Below are positions 34,295 through 43,937 of a DNA stretch of 64,000 nucleotides, in pieces. Every line of letters starts with the position of its first letter. Within the stretch, counting starts at the first letter, position 1. The stretch covers positions 22,392,501 through 22,456,500 of the forward strand of contig NC_088920.1 of assembly GCF_038396675.1 (NCBI RefSeq). The letters are read 5' to 3'. The notes under the pieces are model-generated. The model worked only from the letters and a program-made list of their open reading frames with translations, did not search any database and was not told where the DNA came from. Made by a program: the position numbers and the translations under genes. Origin of the DNA: Hydra vulgaris. Taxonomy: Eukaryota > Cnidaria > Hydrozoa > Anthoathecata > Hydridae.

Positions 34295-34750
34295 TTATTG
34301 TCCAGTCGATCCAAATCCTGCAACTCTTTTATTTTCAATAACGGCTGATGCTACATGAAGCAAAGATTGACAACCTTCAAATTCAACTTCAACCTTTTGA
34401 GCTCGAACAAATGGTACAAATGTGATTTGAGCAATAAAACTTTTTTTTTCGACTTTATAAGGTTCTTTACTGTTATTAAAAAGCATGACTTTTATCTCTC
34501 GAGTATAATCAGAATCAATGATGGCAGGCGAGTTGAATACTACTAATCCATATTTTAAAGCAAGACCTGATTTTGCAGTTATAAAACCTTGAATATGGTT
34601 ATCCATTTTAAATATAGAAACTCCAGTCGAAACAAGTTTTTTTTCAAACGGTTCAAGAATAACTTCTTGTGTACTTCTCAAATCAAGACCGGCGCTACCC
34701 GAAGTAGCATAAAAAGAATGGTTTTCCAAATCTTCAATCAAAACTGACAT
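34295..34750 (-). CDS. dut: dUTPase, intact
   Basis: A complete frame of 151 residues from an ATG at 34750, the usual length for a trimeric dUTP pyrophosphatase, which hydrolyses dUTP to dUMP to keep uracil out of DNA. All five family motifs are visible: I GSAGLDL, II KSGLALKYGL, III AIIDSDYTREI (with the catalytic Asp; the usual Gly-Glu pair near its end is Arg-Glu here), IV the PYKVEKKSFIAQI block, and V RVAGFGSTG at the C-terminus. It is the first gene downstream of the minus-strand TATA box at 34876-34884. It is one of the few enzymes in the element without a break. Confidence 0.93.
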   Translation of the reverse strand: MSVLIEDLENHSFYATSGSAGLDLRSTQEVILEPFEKKLVSTGVSIFKMDNHIQGFITAKSGLALKYGLVVFNSPAIIDSDYTREIKVMLFNNSKEPYKVEKKSFIAQITFVPFVRAQKVEVEFEGCQSLLHVASAVIENKRVAGFGSTGQ

Positions 34751-34779
34751 TTAAAAAAAACATTAAAAAAATAATGTAT

Positions 34780-34830
34780 CTAAAGAATTACATTTAAAAA
34801 AAACATTTAAACTTTTAGCGCATACATACC
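34780..34830 (-). promoter_or_regulatory. Consensus splice donor and nearby acceptor in the dUTPase leader
   Basis: On the minus strand, about 46 bp past the TATA box, GAAAG|GTATGT matches the donor consensus (exon end 34830). An acceptor-like AATTCTTTAG lies at 34781-34780, about 30 bp before the dUTPase ATG. The intron would be only about 50 bp. The donor could also join the T-tract-AG sites before later ORFs. Confidence 0.45.
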
Positions 34831-34875
34831 TTTCAACCTCACTTGCACTCTATTTTTTTTTTAAACTAAACGGTT

Positions 34876-34884
34876 CCTTTTATA
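34876..34884 (-). promoter_or_regulatory. TATA box of the leftward (minus) gene block
   Basis: TATAAAAGG on the minus strand, 126 bp before the dUTPase start. It forms a divergent pair with the plus-strand TATAAAAGG at 35045-35053. Confidence 0.65.
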
Positions 34885-35044
34885 CTCTTTTTTAAAGCAA
34901 AAAGTACACAAAAAAAACGTCATCGAGTTCAAAGTTCAACAATCGTACGTTGCTTATTGTTCAAAAAAAACTTGTTTTATTCTTGTTTTTTAATCTTGAA
35001 TTTTATTTGTTTAAAAAAAAAAAAAAAACAATGAAAATAAAACG

Positions 35045-35053
35045 TATAAAAGG
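35045..35053 (+). promoter_or_regulatory. TATA box of the rightward gene
   Basis: TATAAAAGG 38 bp before the ATG at 35091. This spacing supports 35091 as the start, rather than an upstream in-frame ATG at 35031 that lies before the TATA box. Confidence 0.65.
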
Positions 35054-35090
35054 AAGTTGTTTAAAATATTTTTTCATTCAACAAAAAAAA

Positions 35091-35660
35091 ATGGCTAGCG
35101 TTGATTTTGAAATTACATATTGCAACGACAAAAGTTATTTGAAATTTGGCGATTTGGCTGCAAATACATTGTGGCTTTGTGACATTCAACGAGAGAAAGA
35201 TGTCATTGCTGGGCAATATTCAAAATGCCCGGTAAAACCAGTCGCTTAATTCGATTTTACAAAAAACGAAATGGTTTATTCTAATCATAACGACGAAGAA
35301 TGGATATTGCTTCCTGAAAAATACAGGCAACAATGCAAAAACAGAGAAAAAGTTCATTTTCTGTATAGAGCAGAAATAAAAACGAGTAAAGACAACAAAA
35401 GTTTTTTAAATAAAAAAGGCGGCGAAAACAACTATCAAGCGTTTATACATCATACGCAAAGTAAAGTGACAAAAAAATTTTTGGAAAATTTAATGAGCGA
35501 TTCGGAAATTATTCAAAATAAAGCTTATGTGTACGCGTTCAACGTTACGAAAATTTATAAAGAAATTAAATTTGCCAATTTTGCAATTCGACTTGCAAAA
35601 GATGATGAAATGTTTCATTATTCAGAATCAAAAGATTGGCCGCAATTGAACCTCCCATGA
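35091..35660 (+). pseudogene. Unknown rightward protein, one in-frame stop
   Basis: From an ATG at 35091 a single frame of about 189 codons is broken only by TAA at 35247-35249. The first part begins MASVDFEITYCNDKS and the second is Lys/Asn-rich with a QAFIHHTQSKVTKKFLENLM helix. No family is recognised. It is transcribed away from dUTPase from a shared divergent promoter region. Confidence 0.55.
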
Positions 35661-35791
35661 TGAACGTCATTTTGAAAGAAAAAGGTTATCGAAATTTTAA
35701 TCAAAATTTAAAAAGAGCTGCGAAAGAAAATGCCATTCAAGAAAGTGACAATAAAAAATTGAAAAAAGAAACTGAAGAAGAAGAAGCCTAA
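35657..35791 (+). CDS. Small Lys/Glu-rich ORF, 44 aa
   Basis: Its ATG overlaps the stop of the preceding gene (ATGA). It is highly charged, ending in a run of Glu (KKETEEEEA). It may be a separate small gene or a frameshifted C-terminal extension of the upstream protein. Confidence 0.4.
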   Translation: MMNVILKEKGYRNFNQNLKRAAKENAIQESDNKKLKKETEEEEA

Positions 35792-35916
35792 TTTTAAATA
35801 TTATTAATTTTTTTTTTGGAGATATTTAAATGTATTGTTAATAAAAACTTGAAAAAAACCAGTTTATTACCAGAAACATTGTTTTTTTCATTCCCTTAAA
35901 AGGTAATTTCAATGGG

Positions 35917-36032
35917 TATAAATACTTTGAAAATGTTAAAATACAGTCAGTTTTAAAAGAATGACGAGCAAGCAAGTTGATCAATCTGTAGAGAAAGCGT
36001 TACAACTGTTTTATCCAAATAATGAACTACAT
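35917..36032 (+). pseudogene. 5' end of a rightward viral gene cut off at the repeat junction
   Basis: GGGTATAAATAC (TATA box near 35917) is followed by an ATG at 35961 and 24 codons that begin MTSKQVDQSVEKALQLF. The frame then runs straight into GC-rich repeat DNA at about 36030. This marks where the element is interrupted. The identity of the lost gene cannot be told. Confidence 0.55.
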
Positions 36033-36167
36033 CCCAGCCAACATGTTCATATGGGGCCTATATAGGCCCAACATGGGCTGCTTCATGGGCCCCATATGGG
36101 CTGGCCACATGGGGCCCATTCAATATTTATCCGCGGGCGCCACATGGGGCCTATATGGGCTAGATTG
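36030..36167. repeat. GC-rich GGGCCCATATGGG-type repeats, possible EnSpm-like element end
   Basis: About 135 bp of short palindromic units such as GGGGCCTATATAGGCCC and GGGCCCCATATGGGC contrast sharply with the A+T-rich surroundings. Such blocks could be subterminal repeats of the TNP2-like transposon whose genes follow on the right. The matching opposite end is not visible, so this link is inference. Confidence 0.6.
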
Positions 36168-36360
36168 TAAAACTAAAAAGGAGCATCCTATGATATGTAT
36201 TAGCAAAAAAGTTGCTTTTTATTTGGTTAACTTAACTGGATAAATATAATAAGAGATTTAGTTAAGGCGATTAATGTTTTTCACCTATAGTCTTTGTTTA
36301 TTTAATCTTTTATACATTTATAATTTGCTGGGCTACATATGTAGCCTAGCAAATGTAGCC

Positions 36361-36438
36361 GAATTAATTTCAAATACATGTAAATACGGTCAAATACATA
36401 TGTATTTCACCGTATTTACATGTATTTGAAATTAATTC
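36361..36438. repeat. Inverted repeat, 30-bp arms
   Basis: Perfect 30-bp arms beginning GAATTAATTTCAAATACATG flank an 18-bp spacer that is itself nearly palindromic. It shares its last base with the next hairpin. Confidence 0.92.
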
Positions 36439-36519
36439 GTTGCCATTATTAGTAAATATGACCGCCATGCCGGTCATATTTGACCGGCATGGCGGTTATA
36501 TTTACTAATAATGGCAACG
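36438..36519. repeat. Inverted repeat, 39-bp arms
   Basis: Arms of 39 bp beginning CGTTGCCATTATTAGTAAAT with one mismatch and a 4-bp spacer TATT. Back-to-back with the previous hairpin, it could be a fold-back (MITE-type) element. Part of the arm (AATGGCAACG) recurs at about 36597. Confidence 0.92.
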
Positions 36520-37150
36520 AAATATATTTAGAATAATGGAAATATATTATATAACATAATAAATATATATATTTAGTAATAAATATATTTAGTTATAATG
36601 GCAACGTGTATTATACTATAAAAATACTATAACAAGTAAATAATACTATATTTCTAATAAAATATTTTATAATATTCTTCATTCTATATTTGATTCTTCG
36701 TTGCCGGAAACGTCAGGAGATACATCATGACGAAACCTTTTGTTTTTTGAGGCTTTGGCACGTTTAGCTCGATCTCGGTCACGTGAGCCGGTAAGCCAAT
36801 TGGACAAACCAATTTCTACGTCTCTCACATTCGTTTTTGATGTAAGAACATTCCTCTTTACAGCCTCTATAGAAAAAATAAATCAGATTAAAATAATAAC
36901 TAATTTAAATAAAAAAAGAAAATATAAAAATGTTAAAAAAATTAAATATATATTATATTAAATAACCTACTAGTGGGTGATTATCGGGGACATTTTTTTG
37001 TAAATTTTGTTCCCGTTAGCAACATTCAATTTTTTTATTTTTTTTATTTTACATATATCTTTTAATATTTTTATTTTAATTATATTTTTATTTGTACATG
37101 TTTAAATTTATTATTTTGATATAAAATTTTATTTTTTCAATTTATTTTTA

Positions 37151-37271
<121 letters not shown>

Positions 37272-38416
37272 CATATATTTTTATAAATTTGTCTAATAGT
37301 TTAATAAAAAACATTAGTTAAAGCACATAAACCATAGATAAAGTTGATTAAACTCTAGTTGAATACTTTAAATTAGTAATAAACTTAATAACATAAAAAA
37401 AACTTACTAGTAAGAATAAGTAACAATAAAGATCCTTTAGGACCTTTCTTGCCATTTCGACCACTAAGATTACAACTGCAAGCTAATTCATTCGAAGTTA
37501 GTTTTTCCATCATACGACCAATAGCCTCCACAAGACTGCGACCTCCCTGATCACTTAAGTATAAAACCTGTGTAATTAAAGAAGAAATATTTTACGTGGT
37601 TTTAAAAGTAGACAGGTGATACAGTAAACTACATAATTTATGATACATATTAACATTGTGTATACCATAGCTTTAAAGATATCAGGATCTCTCAGTTTCA
37701 CCTCAAACTCTTCCACAGCTTCTCAACCTTGTAGAGGTAGCAATAAAGTGATTTCGTCAGGTAACTGAGTAGTCTGACAGTTAATGTTGTGGTTTCTTAA
37801 CAGACTATTTAAAATTACGCTATGATTTTCTTCATTAATTTTTATCTCCTGTTGACATTTAATAATTTCTTTAAGTAACGACATTGTAGAATCAGATTTT
37901 GCAACTGTAACAATATAGTTTTAATAATTCAAAAACAATAATTTAAGAAATAAAAAATTTCATGTAAATCTATAAAGATTAGGATTCCCATAATTTTTAT
38001 AATTATATAAGTTATATAAATATTATACAGTTTGGTATAATATTTATATATACCAAACTGTAAGCATGAAACTGTATATACCTATATTGTGGTCACTAGA
38101 TGAAGTAGGTGTACTAAACGAAGATTGTTCTGCAATAAAAAATACATTTAAAGTAATGAGACATTTGAAAGTAATAAAGGCAATTACAGAAGGTTTTATT
38201 TAAACATCATTAAAATGATGAAAATATATTTAATTATTTATTAGCTAAATAAAATTTAATTTTAACATAATTTCATTTAAAAAAAGTTATTAAAAAAGAG
38301 TCACCTCTCAACTGTGATGGTCTTTCAGGAAGTGGAGAGAAGCTAAATGAATAACTGCTTGTTTTTTTAAGCAATGTCTTTTTTGAAGGTACTATTGAAA
38401 TGAAACTACAAAGAAT

Positions 38417-38828
<412 letters not shown>

Positions 38829-39207
38829 CAAATTGCAATTGATAAATGATTGCAAATGGATGTACCTTTCCTTTGGTTATTCGATTGTCAGTCAATACGG
38901 GGTTATATTTTTATAATGTATATACACAGTAATCTTTTTTAATTTATGCTATTGTATTAATTTATTATACTCACTTTCTTGGGAGTTTGAATTGTTAGAA
39001 ACTGGTAATTGTCTGTGAACTATTTGAGGAGGTGGTGGCAGTAAAATTGAAGTAGATAAAGCACCTACATAAAATAACTCAATTTAATGTTTATAACTTT
39101 TCGAATAATTAAAATAACGTTAAAATTAAAATTTAGTTAATTAGGGGAGGGGATATTCTTATTCCTTTAAATTAAACATAAAATGTATGATTCTGTCTTT
39201 GAATTAT

Positions 39208-39548
<341 letters not shown>

Positions 39549-40735
39549 ATGATCAAACCTTTTTTAGCTATTGATGATTTAGTATGACTTTTGGCAGTTT
39601 GGCTTTTTAAAATTTGCTTTTGAAGAACATCCTATATTCCTCACTGTCTGAGTCAAATTGAAAGCATTGCGTAGATACTCTGAAATTAAAATTAAAAAGA
39701 AATGGTTGGAATTTTGCTTCAGCTTTAACACATTTGAGATCATAATTAAAAACACTGTAACTACTCAAAACCTTTTCCGCTTTAGAACACCAGTTGCTTT
39801 TTCTGTATTTTCATTTTCTGTCAGATTTAAATCGGACGAGTTTTCTGAAAGCTTTAAATTTTCTCTTGCTCTTTCGTAAGTAGCTAAAGTTGTGAAATTA
39901 CAAATACAAATTGTGAAAAAGTTTAATGACATTCTAAAATATTAGCATTACCTGCCTTTCCCAAAGATCGAACACTATATTTTCTCCATCCAGGATTAGG
40001 ATCAGCTTGTTGGCTGACCAGCTTTGATACTTTTGAAAATAGAAATAACTCAGGCCAAAAACATTCCTCTTCCTCTTCTGTGTTAAACCATTTCACTGGA
40101 ATAATTTCAACTGAATCACTAAATTCAACTATTGCAAACATAATCTAAATAGTTAACCAATTTTATCAATACTTTCAATAAAAATGTTTAAGTATCTATT
40201 AACAAGTATAAAATTATCAAGACTTTGTACTTAGTGCACTTTTTATCACAAATAAGATTAAAAAATATTTTTAACCTAAAGTAAATCTAATACATTAAGC
40301 AAAATATAATAATAAAAAAAGAATGGTAATAACCCTTCTTAACTTTAATCACGTTACGTTTTAATCACCAATTCTAAGGTGAATATGTAATGCAGTCAGA
40401 TGTTTACAAAATCGTTTTTGTTTTTTTTATTTAAATATTAAAAACAGTTCTTATTTTTTTAAAATAAAAATTTTTTTTCACTAAATAAAAGTTTATCAGT
40501 AATAATTAAATTAACTCATTTAATATATATTTTAGTCATTCCATGAGCCTCTTGCTCAACAAACAAGCATTTCGCAAAAAAAAATTTAATGTGGTTCAAA
40601 CAAGTTTCCTATAAATTTGTTAGGCATTATTAAAAAAACAAATTTATATGGATATTTATAAAACCTCCTACGGAGTGAACTATTTATATCTTTCAAACAA
40701 GCATAAGAAAAAATAAAACATTAATAAAATCAACT

Positions 40736-41940
40736 TATTGGTGAAGAAGTGGAATTGAAACAAAATTTCTGTCCAGAGGCATTGTAACAAATTTCCTACC
40801 AACCTGTGAAATAGAAGCATATTTTAAATTGCCAGTCAAATTTTTTGCAAGGTATATTTCTAGCTGAGTGGATTTTAAAGGGTAATCAAAAAAAAAATAC
40901 TAACTCTTTAAATGTGTCATACACCACAATTGCTTTATTATCTTCATTAAGAAGAATATTTAACAGCACTGATGGATTTCCGGATATTTCGAAGCAATTG
41001 TCGCCTTGGGCAGTTGATGCAAATTTATTATTTTCTTTGCACTGTCTGTATTGCTGATAGAAAAATTGATTTAAGCATTCTGGCACTGGTCTTGAAGTCT
41101 GTTTTTTTTTGTATATGTTTTTTTTATATGCTGTTCCTTTTAATACATTGTTTATATTATTAATAGCGTTCGCCTTCTCAGCCATTGGACATACTATCTG
41201 TGCAATCGGATTTTGTGGTCGACGAACCATTTTTTTAATTATTCTTAACTGATTTTCAAATGGGAAAGCAGAAATATTATCTAATGCTCCAAATTTTTTT
41301 GCATCTTGAACTAGATGTATTAATGAATGCACATTATAAACTATTTGGGTCTCTCCATAAAGCTCTTTAAAATTAAAAACAAAATTTACCAACAACTTTT
41401 CAACATAATCTAAGTACTCTACATATTTGACTAAATTTGGACTCAATAAATATGTTAATGCAACGGAAAGTGTAACAAAGTTATCGTAAATTGCTTTTGG
41501 TACAATATTAAATAGTGCTAATAACCCAGTATACAGTAAAAACTGACGGAATTCTGTTGCTTTCCATTGTTTGTAATCACTAAGAGATCTTGGTTTGCGG
41601 CAAAATTCTTTTGGCATGCTGTTTCGAAAATGTAGCAAGTTTGCTGATATATTACTTACAATATTTGATGAAAATCGATACTTTAAGTCTCCTTTCATCC
41701 ATAAGCTTATCATTCTTTTCTGTACACCTAAAAGAACTAAATGCATGTAGTCTAACGGTACTTGAGAAACTAATCCCAAACCTAGATCAATTAAAGGTGA
41801 TACAACATTAGATAAATGATGATCTTCATCCATATTTATAACTCTTTGTTGTTTTTTAATAATTATGTCGTGCTTTACTTGTATTCGCTTCGATTTTCCA
41901 AAGAATTTTTTCGGATTTTTTAATACATCGAAAATAATTT
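40736..41940 (-). pseudogene. TNP2-like (EnSpm/CACTA superfamily) transposase, 3' part
   Basis: A frame of 315 codons (41833-40886) reads VSQVPLDYMHLVLLGVQKRM, then NVHSLIHLVQDAKKFGALDN, then ISAFPFENQLRIIKKMVRRP, the standard order of the TNP2-like/DUF4218-type transposase found in animal EnSpm elements. The frame is open upstream to about 41940 (FFGKSKRIQVKHD). At 40888-40897 an A9/T9 run shifts the frame; the neighbouring phase continues to a stop at 40736 with a DYPLKSTQLEIYL block and a SIPLLHQ end. Earlier exons with the rest of the catalytic domain were not found. Role: DDE-type cut-and-paste transposition. Confidence 0.75.
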
Positions 41941-43140
41941 CATCGACATTAGTTAAAACATTACATTAATTAAAACATAAAATTAGTTAAAATATAAAAT
42001 AAAACATTTATAAATATATATTAACATACAGTCTAAATTATTATAAATATGTCTAATTATAAATATATATTAACATACACCATAACAGTGTCATTGAAGC
42101 AGTGAGTAAGAACCTTTATTTTTTGACTCTTTAATATAGAGTCTATATACATTTTTTAAGGCTGTTCCTCTTAATTAAGCATGACGTCCGTCATTAAACA
42201 GTTTCTGCACAAGAAATATCAAATTTAACAGACTGATTCAATACTCAGGCTAACGGAAAAAGGATTTTTTGTTTGTTTTTAGTTGAGGGAAGGGGAAAAG
42301 GGATTGGGTGTTCTAAGGACATTTGGCAACTAAAAAAAAAGAAGGGATTTGAACTTTGTTATCTCGTAGTGATTCTTTACCAAGGTTCTGAAATATTCAA
42401 TATTAAGAGAATTTAGAAAACAAATTATTTCTTTTTTTAAATAATGATATAAATAATTTTATAAAGACATTAAAAAAAAAAGATTTTCTCGCTAAATTCT
42501 TGCAATATTAAAACTTTCAGTTAGAACCTTATCAAACCAGTTTTCACAGATCTCGCCGTTCTTAAGCTGGCTACTACTCATTATTTGTTTTATTTTTTTA
42601 AGGAGAGGGGGGCGGTTAAAAATGTTTTTGATTCTGTAATACATTTAACACAGAGTCAGCACCTCCCAAATCATCACTCAATTTCCGGCCTTTTTAGTAT
42701 TAGTATTTATTTTTCTGAAAAAACTTTCATATTCGAATAAAAAGAATTGAAATAAATATTGTAACATCGCTACTCAATTGTGATTTTGTTTTTTGCAATT
42801 TATATGGAAAAACATATTGAATCATTCGTTTCAAAAAGGACACAAATCCATTTATTAAAACTTTTCAAAATCAACAAAAAAAAAAAAGATTTTTATTTAA
42901 AAAATGTCTACGGTGCAAAAGAAATTAAACATAATTCCTTTATTTTTCCACTCCTATAACGGTCGTTTAGTCTTGATATCTATCAGACATTTATAGTGCG
43001 CATGTCTCTTTTTGTTTTTTTGTTTTCCTCTCGATATTTACAATAATTTTGATTTGTACTTTAAGATACCGAAAATATGAACACGTTTTTAAACTATTAT
43101 ATTTTGTTTTTCTTAGTGTTGTAAATTTTTATAAGATGGA
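41941..43140. other. Spacer between divergent transposon genes
   Basis: A+T-rich with no supported exon. Upstream exons of the TNP2-like gene may be hidden here, but none could be defended. Confidence 0.35.
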
Positions 43141-43172
43141 CAAATGACAAAAAAAAAATAATCAAGCAGCAC

Positions 43173-43937
43173 TTATGCTTAATTCTTTTAATAAAAATGA
43201 TAAAATTAGTATACTGAAAAAAGCAAACTTCCCCCAAGTTCAGATAGGGTCAGAAGATATTGTATCACTAAAGGCAGATTGTGGTTTACCTTGGGAAAAG
43301 ATGAAAAAAATGATTAGGTAAGTACTTCGAGACCAGAGGATGTTAATCTCGCCCTGCACACGCACACATATATTTATTTATAGTTATCTTTATTTCAGAT
43401 TTTTCGACACAAAAAATGTCAAACTACCATCACTTTCTAATCAGCAAAAAGTTTCAAAATATTGTTCTGGCGATGATTTGATTGCTGAAAACAAAGAATT
43501 TAAAAATAAAAAAGGAACTTTTGAAGTAAAAGATACTCCTGCAGCATATATTAATGATTTACCATCGCATTTAATCAAGTTACTGTATGAATTAAAAAGG
43601 CAAGTTCAAAATATATTTAAATTTTCTTTAAATAATTTGTATAAATTCTATTCTTTTTATTATTCTATAATTATTAATTTCTATTTCTTCTTTATTATTG
43701 TAGATATAACCAACTAACATATGAAAATATAAATCCTTGTGAAATACATGTAAAGATTGATGGGGACCACGGAGATGGTTCATTTAAAATGAGCAATCGG
43801 ATAGCTAATGTTTCTAAACCAAATTCAAATAATAATACAACAGTTTTCAATATATTTGAGGCCAAAGACTATAGATCAAACCTAGGGCTCTTAAGATACA
43901 TAGATGAAATTAGACAGCTTCAAACAGTGAAATGGAG
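43173..43937 (+). CDS. Spliced gene of a dispersed transposon-type family, unknown
   Basis: Three exons are visible on the plus strand. Exon 1 runs to 43317 (ATTAG|GTAAGT), with the first useful ATG at 43173. Exon 2 is 43399-43599 (TTTCAG| to AAAAG|GCAAGT, a GC-type donor). Exon 3 is 43704-43937 (TTGTAG| to GAG|GTTAGC). Reading phase is kept across both joins. Exon 3 carries a KIDGDHGDGSFKM block followed by an NTTVFNIFEAKDY block, which I recognise as a repeated cnidarian transposon-associated pattern without a named function. The 3' end is not found. It is divergent from the TNP2-like gene. Confidence 0.55.

Larger units (their letters stand above)
11330..36032. mobile_element. Maverick/Polinton (adintovirus-like) integrated DNA virus, right end truncated
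   Basis: The segment carries the diagnostic Maverick/Polinton set on one strand: family-B DNA polymerase, RVE-type integrase, packaging ATPase and double-jelly-roll major capsid protein. It also has a Pif1 helicase, dUTPase, small basic core-like proteins and accessory ORFs. At about 24.7 kb the remaining piece is longer than a usual 15-20 kb Polinton and nearer the adintovirus range. The left limit is placed approximately before a GTGACATG tandem repeat region and a TATA box. The right limit is where a plus-strand ORF stops at a GC-rich repeat. No matching terminal inverted repeat is visible on the right, so that end is lost or displaced. Many genes hold stops and frameshifts, so the copy is inactive. 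Confidence 0.9.

Noticed and set aside
36022..36243. Plus-strand frame through GC-rich repeats
   Set aside because: It is created by the GGGCCCATATGGG repeats joined to the truncated viral frame and does not represent a gene.
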